Of a stretch of DNA of 64,000 nucleotides, positions 20,001-33,353 are shown piece by piece. The translations under genes were made by a program, and so were the position numbers. The notes below the pieces were generated by a model that was not told the DNA's origin, searched no databases, and saw only the letters and a list, made by a program, of their open reading frames with translations. Position 1 is the first letter of the stretch. Every line of letters starts with the position of its first letter. This DNA comes from Pelodera strongyloides (Eukaryota > Nematoda > Chromadorea > Rhabditida > Rhabditidae), in the NCBI GenBank assembly GCA_036852015.1, contig JAANDG010000042.1, positions 124,001 through 188,000 of the forward strand, read 5' to 3'.

Positions 20001-23000
20001 TTGTGAGGCAAATGTGCAGTTGTTTAAGTAAGACGTAACTCAGCGCGGTGAGCATGTCACAATGATACAGTTTCCTATAATCCCAGTGGGAGGAGTTTTG
20101 TTTCCAAGTCGGATCTCTGGTAAAGTACTTGTTTTTTTTCTTGTTGTTTTCGTTTTACATCACAGTGCGGCTGTGGGCGGGCTGATTTCTAAAAATTACT
20201 AGCAGGAAAGATAGGTGTTTGTTGTGAAAGAGGGCAGCCACACTTTGAATATAAACGATCAGAAAGCAGTACACAACCCGATCCGCAACTCGGAAAAACA
20301 CTGCACTACCGCTGCCATCACACACGGAATAAAAATAAACTCTGGGCCTCGTGAACTTGGAATGAACTAGAGGGGGAGGACTTTGTCCAGCACAGAAATA
20401 GCAATAATCGGCCCACAAAAAGGACATTTAGTTGTTTGTGTGTACTTGTAAAAGGGGGAAATGAGATCTTTGGTCCATGATGTGGCAGACAAATAATGAA
20501 GTGTTCGTACTTTTCAGGATCATAGATGTGTGTGTCCCTTATGAATGTTTGCGCACCTTGGAAATAATGTTCGAGGAAACTAATCTTAGCTAATGGATGC
20601 ATGTTTTAAGCGAAGTAATAACAATTATGAGATAGTGGCAAGCGAAGTAATAACAATTATGAGATAGTGGCTGAACTTGATCAAAAAGCAGACAAATATT
20701 TAATTTTTTTAGAAAACAGTAATAGATTTCCGCAAACAGCTGGTTCGAAAATAGAATCCCAGGAATCATTTGTCGTAACTAACTTTATTTTTCACTATGT
20801 GTTACTAAAATCAGTACGTTAAAGGTACCTTGTACACTTGCACGGCTAGCGTCAAAACTCGTTTTTATTTTATGCGTTTTCTAATAAACACCTATAATTG
20901 CGAAGCCTTCAATTAGTGCCAAATTTATATTGAAGATTGAAGTAAATTTGTTAAGGAAGGACATGTTATTCAAGGTATTATTCACATTCTATTTCTGGAC
21001 ATTTGAGAGGGCGGAGTGTTTCTGGCAGTGATGGAACTACTTGTTCACCACATTTGACATTGGTCTTTTAGCGGTCTATGTGACTGCGCAGTACAGCTGT
21101 TTACAAAAAGTGAACACGACTAAAATTAGACAAGGATCCCTAGCCATTACATACATCACATGCAAGCGATGCACGTGAATTGACAACAAGTGAGCACTTA
21201 CGTAAACTAAGTGAACCAACACAACCATCGAGATATGTTGACAGATATCAATAACAATGGATATAAACGATCAACATGATAATTTAAGTGTGATGATGTG
21301 ATCGGCTAAATCTCCCGATGATCAGAAAGCGTAGTTCAAATATTAAAGTGATGGGGCTTTTGATAAACATTCATAACTAGCAGAGGGGATCAGTAAGAAT
21401 GAATCTTCCCGAAATCACGAGTGAAGATTAGGGAGGAAAGAGTCAATTAGTGGAAGCGATGTGACCAGACTTATTTGAATCATAATAACGATAGGAAACT
21501 TAGGGAAAAGGGAAGGGGATATGAATTGGGAGATCATCGAGCAATCTGGGGCGGGGCTTCATCTGAAGACCACGTCGGAACGGAACACAGAAGCACGCGG
21601 AATTCGTTGGTCGTTTAGAAGCCCCCCCCCTCCTTCTTCCTCTCCATACTCGTTCCCTCTCTCTATCGCATTCTTTTTTCATCTAACTTCACTCTTGTCC
21701 GCCCCTGTGGTTCCTCTTTCATGAAACTTCCGATGCTTTTCTGTCGATCTCTCACATTCGCGTAGTGTCTCATTTGCGGAAACGACATCAGTAGAAGTTG
21801 GTCAAAAAGCAACATTTCTCTTTAGTTAATACTCGTGTTTAAAAAGGAGGGCATTGAGAGGAAGGGATGGCGAGAAACATTTAGAGTCGCTTTAACTGAT
21901 CAGACAACATGCTGGAAAATGGGAGGAAGAGACAGAGGCTGACAATGTGTGGGATATCACGTGTGCTTTCGTCTGACACAGAGGTTTTCGCAGAAAGGGT
22001 GAACATAAACTACCAACGGGAAAGGGTGATCACATATAAATGCTACACCAATTATACAAAGAACCATGGATAAAAATACTGTAGACATATACAAAGATGT
22101 ACCATGATAAAAAGTAGAACAACAAAGAAGTACCATGAGAAAAACATGGTGTGAGATAACATATGCAAAGTAATTTCCATGGGAAAGGTTGAAGGTTGTG
22201 TAAAAAGGAAGCACCATAATAAGATATAGTTAATATTCATCTTAGGTGAAGGGGATATGAAAAAGGATATGATACGATTAGTCACCATATTCACTACATG
22301 TGTGATTAATCAGACTAGATTAATATTCGAGCTCCTGATTTTCATTGTTTTGCTAACTGTACTTAATGAGAAAGCAGGCTGCTCCTAACTGGGGACCAAA
22401 GTTTTGTCTTTTTTTTGGCTTTGCAACTGCGGGAAGTAGTTGTTAGTTAGAGATGCCAAGGTAAATGCCAGATACTCCCGTTCAACCGTCTATAACTGTG
22501 TTGTAGATTAGTCAAAGAGGCAAAGCCTTGCTCTGCTAGACTCCTGTACCATTTCCGCTGACTCGACTGGTATAACGACGTGCACTTTATCATTACTGCC
22601 TGCTTAATTTTTTATAATCCATGTGACTCACAAATTGGTAAAATAACAGGAAAAAAATAAAGTGGATTAAACACTTCGCGTTGGGAGATTTAAAAAAAAG
22701 TGTTTTGACTTTCATAAGTAGCGATTTTTCTGTCTAAGAGACCACATCATCCAAAAACTACGACGCTAACTCTCCATGTAATGATTTTATGTTGCCAAGA
22801 GATCAAACATTGCCGTATTAAAGTAATACAGTTACAATTGAATTTCACGTGGACGTCAGGAAGCCAGCCTACATTGGCTGCTGGAGACAACAATACATCA
22901 CAGAAAAGACAATGTACAACAAAACAAAAATATATATTCGGTGGCTGTCAAATGTTCGATCCTCCTTTCAGGTGTATGCACTTGCATACACTGCTGAATA

Positions 23001-23881
23001 ATTCATGTACTCCCATATTGAATCTCATACTAGACAATCATAACACCGGAAACATAATGGGTGTTTGGTGACGCAGATTGATAAAAAAGTGGTGCAACTC
23101 ATAACATGCGCTAATTGAACCTTGTTATCATATGTTAACTACATGTTCCAGTAAGTAACTCAAAAATATGTTAAAAGTGGCCATATCTTCTCGGCTGTCT
23201 CTCTCTTAATCACAGGGCAAAGTTTGAAAATTCGTGTTTCTGATTTAAGCGTGGTCATTTTATTTCCTTCTCCTCCTTTCCTCCCCCGTGTTGTCTTCCT
23301 CTCCCAGTGGGCAGAACACCCTGAATGATTGAGTATTCCCAATGTGCCGCCCCAGGGCACGTGAGTCTGGCAACTCAAAGTGGATGAAGCACGAATCAAT
23401 GCCGAAAAAACAACAAAGAATGAAAGGACCACAGTTCTTCCTAAGCAGTCCTGATGTTTCATGGGTGACCGCTTCTCTTTGATACCCTGAGAAAAAGCAA
23501 GGTCTGGCCATTGACCATTCTTCTGCTGGCTAATAAGTGGGAAAGAACGTGAATGCATTATATGAAAGAAAGATTCTTTGCTGAATGATTAATTGAGTTC
23601 TTGGAAGACTCTTAATCACCGGAATCGAGAGCAATAGAACTAGGATCCATTCATATATGTGCCATTCACAATTTGTCGCGTCCAAACATGACATACGTAA
23701 CATCCTTCGTAGTTTAATTTTCAGATTCTTTATTTATAAATGTATACACAAACATCACAAAAATCTCTGAGATAGAACAAAATATAGGGCATAAATGAAC
23801 TAGAAAAGAAAGACAATTAAAAAGTAGCTTGTGTGTGGAACAAGAATAATATTTTTCAGAAGACATGTGACGTCAATAACC
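17064..23881. other. Long intergenic region upstream of the ETS gene
   Basis: About 6.8 kb with no exon pattern on either strand. It holds a 32-bp tandem duplication at 20608-20672, a GC-rich stretch at about 17230-17420, and purine- and pyrimidine-rich stretches around 21490-21720. It is probably regulatory DNA for the Pointed/ETS gene, whose 5' side faces it; no specific element is identified. Confidence 0.5.
20608..20672. repeat. 32-bp direct tandem duplication
   Basis: The sequence aagcgaagtaataacaatta...gatagtgg occurs twice in immediate succession. No gene is nearby. Confidence 0.9.
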
Positions 23882-26800
23882 TCAACTTCCTCTGCTGTTT
23901 ATCTCGTCAGCGGTTAGTAGCCAATAAGTTTCCACGGCACCCTTACCCTGCAAATAATTGTTTGTTACTATAGAATATCGTATCAGAGCTGGAAGGAGGC
24001 ATGAGGTAAATAAATCCAAAATTGAATTCATTTATATATACTCATTTTCTAACGATGATCCTTCCCCTTTGACAATAACAATTGAAAAATGAGTACCTTA
24101 ATGATCACTTCGCCTCTGCATTCTGTATTGTATCCACCGAGAATATTGGTGAGAAAATGGTTTGTTTCCTGAGAAATATGCACTCGCCCTGCTGAAACCT
24201 TTTCTGTTAACACTAACTAAGTCCAACACAGCGCTCATTTTGGATTGGACATATGCGGCAAACAAAAACTTACGCCGTCCATTACTCTCCATTCGACTGG
24301 CGGTATTAACTGCATCTCCAAATAGACAGTATCTGGGCATCGTTAGACCGACAACGCCTGCCACGCAACTACCTGGCAAACAACAGAATTTAATAAACCC
24401 ACTTATCGTGAAAATTTCTAGATCATAAATTAGGGTTTATTCAGGGTTCTGGTGTTTTGTTCTCTTTCAAATTCTTTTCCTGCTTGGCACTAGACAGCCG
24501 AATTCTGTCACATTCATGCCCCTTTCTGTGTTCACTGACGTGTGCTTCCATATTGGAAACCAAAAATTATGCGCCAAGTTTACCGTTCAAGGTCAAGAAA
24601 ATTCAAAGGGAAGACGTCCTACGAGCTGATGTGTACGAAGTAAAGGAGGGGAAACACTAATTGATACAATATATCGGTACTTCAATGATAACAATGTTTT
24701 CTATTTCAGACCAATGTGAATGTGACTATACGTATTTTATTTTTATTTTTTTATTGAGCCGTTCCTGTGCATCCAAAAGTCACTAGTTTTACCTGTATGG
24801 AGACCTATTCTAATTTCGATCCTTTCGGCTGGCAGATGCGGAATTCGGAAGTTTTTGATGGCACGCAGAAGAGCGAAGGACATTTCGGCGACCTGAATGT
24901 TTGATTGCTGTGATGTTCACTAATAATTTATTTCCAGACAGCAAGTTGAATTCATTTCGTAAAAGGTGAGGAACATGAATCAATTTTTACATTGTACCCT
25001 TATATAAACTAGTTTCCTTTGTCTACCTCTCTGGCGTGTTCATTGCCGTTCCGATGAGGTAGTCCAGACACACAGAGATATCCGTCACCGATCGTTTCCA
25101 CCTTAACATTTATCGCAATGACGAAGACCAGGTGCATTTCCAATGCAATGTATTTCTTGAACTTTAGCTGCGGAAACTTGTTTGTAGTTTCCTAGTTCCT
25201 TTCTTACATGCGACACATATAAAAACAAGGGACGGATCATATTTCTTTCTTTTCTGCAGGAAGGGAACCCAACAGTTTAGTTTTGACATCGTATCTTTAA
25301 TGCGAACAAGAATGCTGAGTAGTGAGAGGCCCACCGTCGTTTAAAGGCTCAGGCCCACGTATATAAAGTCTTCCAAAATTATCATGTGAAAAAACTTCCG
25401 GATTACTAAAACGTGGCTGCGAATACCGTTTTGCATAATATGCGAATTTACTAGCAAAAGAAGACTAGTTACCGTAGTGAGCAAAAACGGGTTTCTGGGC
25501 ATTGAACGGGTTGAAAACCCATAAAAATATGTTAACACATTGATTAAATCAATATCAAGAAGCATTTACTATGCAACACAGTTTTTTTGGCCCCGAAACG
25601 CACTTTCAAACTCAGACTGATATTCATTCCTGAGGGCCTCTTTTCTGAATATCTTATCCAAATTTGCATATTATGCAAAGCGGTTTTCATAGCCACGTTT
25701 GAGGAATCTGGGAAATGTATCACAGGAAAAAATGGGAAAAACTTGCACTTGAGCCTTTAAGAAGTCCTATGCTGTATGGTCTTTTCAGCCATAGCACTAC
25801 TGTGTCTTAGCATCAAAAAGTGGGTATACATATTATTTTGTGTATTCTTTTAATTATATTTCGGTCTATTGCTCTATGATACTGGTCGTGCTCCTTACCT
25901 TATATACGTCGTGCTCATCAATAATTGCATCAAAAGACGTGTAGAGATCGTTCAACAAATTGACCACCTGTAAGAATTGTGGAATTAAAGTACGGAGAGA
26001 AACGGCTCTCTTTTAACGGGGCCACGCAGAAGTGTACGTAATGTTTATCGCACAATCAATCAATCACAAAAAGTTGAAACCGAAGTCTCAAGATCGAGAG
26101 CCCGAAAATGATATGGATAATGACCGATAAGTGACGCGCCTCGAACGCTCATTCCATATTCTCTACCTGCAAAGGAGTGCATCTACTGGCCAATGTGGTA
26201 AATGAGACGACATCGGAGAAGAATATCGTCACACTTTCGAATGTTTCTGGTTCGATTGACTGGCCACTCTTCAACTTTTCTGCTACTTGCCTGGAAAGAA
26301 AATTTGCAGAGAACATTGCAAGACGCTTTTAGAACCCCTCATTTGAACATCCCACTTACCTTGGAAGCATTCTGTACAGTAAAATGTCTGATTTCTTCTT
26401 TTCTTCGACAAGTTCCTTCATTCGAAGATCCACTTCTTCTTCCAAATTTGAAGCGTATGTCTGAATTGTTTTCATTAAGCAGTATGTTACTTGGGCTGTT
26501 AATTGAGTGTTTAATGAGAAAAACTGAAAATTTCCAGCAAATACCCTTGCCGTAATGTCCGTTCAAGGAAGAATTACTTACCTCGAGCACATTGAACACA
26601 TGATCCATTAGGTTGGCCGATCTAAAGTAAGCATTTTTCAGTTTAATAGAAAGTTTTAGCTTTACTCGATACACGAAAAACTTCATTTTCTTTAAAATAC
26701 GCAGCGATTCAGCCGGTGGTTCTCACCTTCCGCTGTTCAGTGACTTAATCAGGGATCGCACTTGGTCCGACGACGGACGGTTATTTGGATTGTCAGCCCA

Positions 26801-27966
26801 ACAATCTCTGACTAGCAGCAACTGAAAACAGTGCACCATGTGACACCATGCCTATCTTCCAAGTGAACCTTTTCTTATTTATTGGTGGCATTACTAGATA
26901 GTCTCCCTCATGTTCGCACAATGACTTTATAATATCAAGATAACCTACCATAGATGGGTTGATGTCGTGATCATCAGTTTCCAAGGATGGTCTTATAGGG
27001 TTGTGACCCCCTCGCTTTATTCGGTAGATCAATTCTGGAAGAATTTAATTTACATTCACAATAATAGTAATTTGCAGGGTTTTTATGCAATGGGTGAATA
27101 TAACAACTAACCATCGATGTCATTCTCTTGATTCTCCAGATCCCATGCTGATTTCTTTGTAATGATTTGCGAACAAATAATTGCATATGAATATATGTCT
27201 GCTTCTTGTGAAATAGCAGTCCGATCGCGAATCAACTCCGGAGCAGTGAACAACAAATCTAAACAATACAGACAGGACAACATTACATGTATATGCCATA
27301 CAGCTACCACATTTGCCTTCGCATGTTGCCCACCTTCTGGTTCTCGTTGTTCCATTGATTTGATGAACTCCAGCCCGTAATACGTGATTTTCACTTGCCA
27401 CCTACAAATGAACAATCATACTCTTAGAATATCGTTTAAAGAGTTAGGTTAATCGGTTTTTGAAGCTGTTTACCTTTCATCAACCAAACAAGTGGAGGAG
27501 GATAACCATCCATGATATTGTTGGGGAGAACGGTGTATGAAATGCATTCCCTAAACTTTCATGTTTCGTAGGATGACGTGTACCCTTGCGATTCCAAACA
27601 AAGTGACAAACAATTACGAAGTTTAAACTACCTCTGCTATGTCGCGCATGAGACTGTATTTGAAAAACCAATCCATTTGAAGTGTTCCTGTCTCAAGAAT
27701 GTCTGGAATTAAACTCAATTGTTGGCCATTTGTGTCAAACGTGCATTCGTTCACAAAACTGTTCATTGTTTGTATTGCTACCCACCCTTTAAACTCCCGC
27801 GGCTACAGAACTTCCACACGGATAGCAGTTGTGAGGTATCCAAGCATAGGCCGACGAATCTATTCAAATTGTCGTGATCTAGATTCCGCAGCTGAAATAA
27901 TACATTCAAAAGGTGGAAATACTGATATGTGCCAAGCATTGTCTTTTTAAAGTAAGCATTACAATC

Positions 27967-28000
<34 letters not shown>

Positions 28001-31000
28001 ATAATGCGCCCATATTATAACATGCCAAATCTTAGTCGTTACCGTTCGTAGACAGGAATTTTCCTTTTTTGTTAACAGCGGCCGGACGGAATGTTTTCTA
28101 GCAACGACGCCTGAACTAGGGTTAAATTTATGAGAACATATTTTTCGTGCACAGGTCTACCTCACTAAAATCAAGTGTTCATTTAATGCCACTCACTGAA
28201 AGACAATTTAATAGATGAACTAAACAATATGCTTATGGTTGACCTTCTCCATCTAATAGGAAGAACATGTGATTCTCGGTATCTTTCTTTGATCCGAGGC
28301 TGTGCTGGGTGCTGACCGTATGTGAACTTTGCAGCGACCGCTGGCTTGCATCCATCGACTGAAAAAAATTGATCCATGTGGTAAGTGTTCGTGGTTAGTT
28401 AGTTCACCATGTGCGTAAAAAAGAAGAGTAATGAAGCTGACCTTCGCAGACGGTTTTTGTAAAGTGTGGAAGGGCACTTGCCATTGCATGTTCAATCGGG
28501 TCTCTTCCAGAGATTTTTGCCTGAAATGCGTAGTGAATAATATGATACGGCTCTTAAGTCTTTCAAACAGAACTTTCTCTTTTAAGGGCCCACATAAACA
28601 AAGTTTTCCAAAATTCTTCTGTGATAAAACTCGAGGACTACTCAAACTTGGCTTTTGCATAATATGCCAGGTAGGCTGAGTAATTAGCAAATAAAGATCC
28701 TCAACTATATTCAGCAGTCAGAACCCAAAAATATCCAAAAACGGGACTCTGGGTTCAAAACGTTCAAGTGAGTTCAAAACCTAATACGCCAACATTGATT
28801 TCAATAATATCAAGAAGCATTTTAATACACACTTTTTAGCACGAGGAACGTTACATCAACTAACCTGACTATGTAAAATATTGCAAATATAATGACGATA
28901 ATTAACATGAGACCACATGCGCAACCAATCAAAACATATAGAAGGTATTGTTCAGCGAAGGACTTTGGACACGAGAGTCCCTTGTAACCGCACTTCTGAA
29001 AACGTTTCGCGTGATTTATTCAATGAACAAAATTAACACGAGTAAGATGTTAACTTGTGCGTAAACTTACGGGAACATTTAATGGTCTCACTCCTCCACG
29101 GGTAGCAAAAGCAACAGAGTTTGGTTGAAGTATATTCACTGTCTAAAAATAGAAATTCTGTTGATTTACTTAAATTTCCCAAAACATGGTAGAATCTGAA
29201 TCATGTATGAACACAGGCACTTACCCCTGCAGACGTATTGTACATATCTTCCAAACCGATCAAAGGGATCTGCTGATCTGCTGAGTTCAATACATATAGG
29301 ACGAATACAGGGTCACGTGTGCCATTTGAATTGATGCGGAGGCTCGAGGTGTATCCTAAATTATTTGACTATCTTCCACACATAGTCATCATACATGTGG
29401 GATGCGTAACACATATATTACTGTTTGCAGCGGAAAAATCAATTTTGGGTGCCCGAGTGTGGTTACCTGGAAAAATTCCAACTGCGTTTTGCCTCAGCTC
29501 GCTGCCACTGATGTTCATGTACGCTTCCGGGTTGGTTTCAAGTGTTTTATTCATAGCATAGGCAAAAATAAGCATGGCGTCCCCCAGGTCGGCCACGTAG
29601 GAATTAGTCTATGGAAAATAATTAATAAACGAGTGAATTTCATAAAAACACATTGTATTATAGCAGAAATGCTAAAATCAATAATTTGTGAACTCTGTAT
29701 CAATAGTGTTGCAGGTTCAGACAGTGGTTTATGTTGCACGAAGGCAACTATAGAAAATTGTAAAAGGTACCTACTGTATGACGATTAACCATGAAAGCCT
29801 AGCCCTCCCCCTCAAGAGACAGTACTCTTCTGTATATGAGATATAGTCATTTGCGTTACGGGCGATTGAACATACCATATCGATTTCGGTGCAATTATTG
29901 CAATTGAAAGGCGGTTCCGCGAATTTTTCCCGAACTTGTTTTTCAAATTCCGTAGTGTCGTTAATTGGTTGATGGTCGAGCTGAACTTGTTTTATATGTG
30001 AAAATTTTTGAGCGACATTGCCCTAAAAGTCATCGAATAATTTTAACTTAAATAAATGTCTGGAGCTAGAATTGGCTGGTCTCAATACCCTTTTCGATGT
30101 TAATAACGGTATCGTTTGAGCGGTCAACTTGTCATATCATACCACAAATGCTCTTCTTGCCGTTGCAAGGGCTGCGTTGTCCATTCCGTCATCTACCCGA
30201 CCCTTCCAGAATGAACCTGCAAATATGTGTACTACATGAATAATCAGGTAACCTCTGGGATGGAAGCCACAAGAATGCTGTAAATATACTGTATTTGAGT
30301 AATTCAACTCTTCCATTAGAAAGCGGAGTGAATGTTTTTTTCGCAAACTTGATTAAATTTTAATCCCATCCACTATCACATGAGCGATTGGAAAGAAGCC
30401 TGTTGTTTTTTTCCAGAAATTTCCTTACCAAATCCAAATCTCCAGTTTTCTATAAACAGATAGACGTAGTCAGCAGAGTCCATATTCTGTTCATTTGCAG
30501 CCAAAAGCAAGTTGCGCCGAGACACTTTTGACTCCATGCACGCAATTATTACTGCAAAGAAAGAAACATGTATTTATTTCTATAAGCACAAAAAAGTGGA
30601 CAGTAAGTATTAATGCAAAGAAAGAAACATGTATTTATTTCTATAAGCACAAAAAAGTGGACAGTAATCGCTACGTTTAAAAACAATCAACGGACAGGAA
30701 CTCTTCCTTTTCCTTTGTTATTGTTCTCTATCAAGATGCGAAATTAAAGGCACTGCGCTATGGAATGTGGTAATGAATGTGGAGAAAATAGAGGCTCCGG
30801 AAAGTCATTCGGTGCGGGGTGTTGGCTGGTCTCCCGGCCCTTTCTCCATTTTAAGACGAGCATTGAATTGGGAAATATATGCAGTCCTGACAGAAAGTAA
30901 CTTACTCCTAGAAGAGTCTTTGATCATCTTAAGTTCGTCAACAAATCCATTCACTGATTTGTCAGCCATCAGCCGCTTATGGACAACCGAAGAAATTGAA

Positions 31001-32062
31001 TTTGAGTTCAGAAGAGTCTAAACACGACATTATATGTTATCCCAAAAGAACCAACATTTGTAAACTAAGTGAACTAATTTATTGCGCGAGTTCTCACCTC
31101 TAGTTCTCCCATGACCAAGTAGCATCTCTGTATAGGATCCTGGTCATCGTACTCATATAGCAAAGCAACATCATACCACTGATACTGCATTAGGACTTTC
31201 ATGGCAGCCCAAGCTTGCCTAGACGGAGAAAGTAACAATGTTGTTTATCTACTTGAATTATGAGGAGAACGAACTACATCATAATCATGCATAACTGCTA
31301 AGTAATCGAGACAATTGTACAAGTCACTACGAAAGTGTATATGATGCAATTGGGAGAAATAACCAACGGGAATCCTGAGTAGCTGGTTGCAATTCTGGAT
31401 GGATATGCCTCTCGATCGGTTACTTCACTGGTAAACGGTGGCCCATACATTATTAGCGGAAAGTCGTAGAATTTTGCAATACTTCCGACAACAATTTTGG
31501 CTAAAAGGTAACAAATTGATCTGGTAAGCGTTTTTCTTCCATAAATTTTAACCGAAGAGATTTTGCAACTTACGATCAGTGCAAGACGGCCCCAGGATAA
31601 GGTGGACACCAGATTGCATCATTTCAATGGTACTACCCGCAGAAAGTGATTCGACGCAGTCATCGTAAAGCCAAGTTAAACTGCAATAATAAACTATTTG
31701 TGGTGAGGCTTTCCATGGAAGTGATCATACATTATTTGTAAGGCAAACTTCATAACCTACTTTAGTTCTGTGTATTCTGGCACAAGCTGTTCGTCTTGTA
31801 TTCGATCCCAAGCAACAGCTACAGCTGCTGCTACTCTTGTGAACCCGACGGCATCTTGAACACTTTGGAGGGCATTTTCAGAAGCAGTGAGTAGACCGAC
31901 ATTCAATGTCTACAATGTAACACGGCTGTTAAATGAATACGTGGGAACGTAGCTTTTTCAACTAAACATCTTGCAATGGTTGTGGTTTAAGGAATAACTT
32001 ACCACTGAATGAATTGTGTGCGCTAATATAGATAGGCAGTAAAGCAGGCAAACGTTGTTCAT
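23882..32062 (-). CDS. Receptor-type guanylyl cyclase
   Basis: A membrane receptor making cGMP from GTP, of the nematode gcy family used in sensory neurons. The 32 exons are all phase-consistent and give 1060 residues: 32003-32062, 31761-31909, 31574-31680, 31368-31500, 31098-31218, 30906-31017, 30429-30551, 30143-30216, 29876-30022, 29467-29608, 29225-29355, 29071-29142, 28865-28995, 28442-28520, 28244-28358, 28043-28110, 27786-27891, 27632-27702, 27474-27550, 27334-27401, 27112-27258, 26949-27034, 26727-26821, 26582-26621, 26360-26460, 26167-26290, 25899-25967, 25027-25101, 24793-24892, 24274-24372, 24097-24191, 23882-23947. A signal peptide (1-20) precedes a ligand-binding-type ectodomain to about 473 and one TM (about 474-497). 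The kinase-homology domain (about 565-805: [20 protein letters not shown]) is a pseudokinase: no HRD, and TYYG in place of DFG. The cyclase domain keeps both metal Asp ([16 protein letters not shown]), guanine-specifying Glu (VETIGD) and Cys (MPRYC), and NTASRME, so it should be active. The C-terminal tail is short ([11 protein letters not shown]...). The exact gcy paralogue cannot be told. Confidence 0.96.
25341..25760. mobile_element. TTAA-ended palindromic element in a cyclase intron
   Basis: A 420-bp element starting TTAAAGGCTCA and ending TGAGCCTTTAA. The arms continue as imperfect inverted repeats (AACGTGGCT, TTTGCATAATATGC on both sides). It lies in the intron 25102-25898. No coding capacity. 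Confidence 0.82.
27968..28000. repeat. 33-base C homopolymer in a cyclase intron
   Basis: An uninterrupted run of 33 C on the + strand (G on the transcript) in the intron between exons 28043-28110 and 27786-27891. Its length may be an assembly estimate. Confidence 0.9.
28581..28832. mobile_element. Relic of the 25341 element
   Basis: Shares ordered blocks with the left half of 25341-25760: gggcccacataaacaaag, ttttccaaaattcttctgtg, gactactcaaacttgg, gcataatatgc, atcaagaagcattt. The right arm is missing. It lies in the intron between exons 28865-28995 and 28442-28520. Confidence 0.72.
30552..30675. repeat. ~62-bp tandem duplication beside a splice acceptor
   Basis: A block starting gcaaagaaagaaacatgtat and running through aaaaagtggacagtaa occurs twice in a row. 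The copy next to the exon ends in the acceptor TTTGCAG on the minus strand; the other has TTTGCAT, so only one can act as an acceptor. Confidence 0.88.
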
Positions 32063-32871
32063 TACTATGTTGTGTGTGTGCGAGAGATTGCACAAAAGCT
32101 GGAACCTACACCCACAGTAATGCGGGATTTCGCCCCTTTTTGAAACCAAGGGCTTCCGAGACTTCCGGAATGGATATGGGATTAAATTCAAAAAATTTCG
32201 AAATTTCACACTACTCTCTTTCTTTGAGAATGCAGTTTGCGATAAGAGTTTGGTTGAGCGAGTAAGGCTTCCATGCACGCAATCCATACTGTAGTGTGGC
32301 TTAAACCAAATGATCTGAGTATGCCTGACCCTGTTATACGTCCAACATTGCGTGTTTGCCTGGAAACCATTGAAGAAACCTAAATGTTTTCCTACAATAT
32401 CTGGGCGACATTGCAAAAATAGCCTTAGCTTCGATAACCAGCGTTTTCAACTGTTACCTAGGTGTAGTTCGTAATCGGATAACGGAACAAAGTTGATGGA
32501 CATTACCGAACGGGGCGGTAGACATTTCCGGTTTTTAGACATATATTTTAATCCGTTTTGTCTTTTAATTTATACCGCACACAATACATTAGTAGTAGAA
32601 TTTGCAAAATATATTGTTCACTGCAGTCAACAAAGTTTTCAAAAATAACATTTAGTTCTTAGTGTACGTTGAAGCGGATATTGAATGATTGTTGCATGCA
32701 TTGCTAAATGTACTCGTTGGCATGCTCTCAGCGCACACTAATATTGAAAAAATATAAGTTATTGTTCGAGGGAATATTGGATGTAAAGGTACAATTAGAT
32801 GATTTTACGGATGTTTTATTACAAGTATTTCCTTAATATAAGCTTTGTTACGTATATGATCTCCTGCCCCC

Positions 32872-33197
32872 TTCGTACACGAACAGTCAAAAACATCATG
32901 AGACAAAAATTGTATGATTTCCCAACAACAGCACCACACACAGCTTTTCCACTAAATGGAAACTATTGTTTACATTGTTTACTGAAAATGATCACATATG
33001 TGCATATTCCCCACACTCGTTATCAACATTTCGATGGCGTCATTTGGGTAAAATATAAAAACCAAACTTATACACTGGAGTACAAAGCAGCAGATTATGC
33101 AAATGGCGCACGTGTGAAAAACTGTGTGGGTTCTGTTGTTGGGAAATCGATTATGCAATTTTTGTCTCATCACGTTTTTGACTGTTCGTGCACGAAA
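32872..33197. mobile_element. Inverted-repeat element without TTAA ends
   Basis: Terminal inverted repeats of about 80 bp begin TTCGTACACGAACAGTC on the left and TTCGTGCACGAACAGTC on the right (reverse complement). Both continue through gagacaaaaattg and atttcccaacaacag. No TTAA at the ends, so it is a different family from the other foldback elements. Confidence 0.82.
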
Positions 33198-33350
33198 CGC
33201 GTGGCGAAATGTATGTAGGCTACATCGAAGGAGCTCCCCTTTATACGTGTTTAGCAGGCTCCATCAACAATTGTCTTTTTAAACTTTCACTATTAATTGT
33301 ATATTTGCTCTTATGTTAAATACATTTTGCTACACATTTCGCAAATAATT

Positions 33351-33353
33351 CAG
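33351..33353 (+). promoter_or_regulatory. Likely spliced-leader acceptor before the SLC26 gene
   Basis: The sequence gcaaataattcag abuts the ATG at 33354 and no upstream coding exon is seen. Confidence 0.62.

Larger units (their letters stand above)
32063..33353. promoter_or_regulatory. Divergent promoter region, cyclase / SLC26
   Basis: About 1.3 kb separates the start codons of two divergently transcribed genes and should hold both promoters. An inverted-repeat element (32872-33197) sits in the SLC26 half. No specific regulatory motif is identified. Confidence 0.5.

Noticed and set aside
22781..23558. Frames of 96 (+) and 132 (-) residues
   Set aside because: No splice-linked neighbours, no family resemblance, low-complexity composition.
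28197..28219. 23-nt micro-exon in the cyclase gene
   Set aside because: Flanked by plausible sites, but exon 28244-28358 joins exon 28043-28110 directly in phase with a better kinase-domain sequence.
29402..29788. 128-residue frame on the + strand
   Set aside because: Antisense to cyclase ectodomain exons.
32799..33218. 139-residue frame on the + strand
   Set aside because: Covers the inverted-repeat element; reads both arms of a palindrome.
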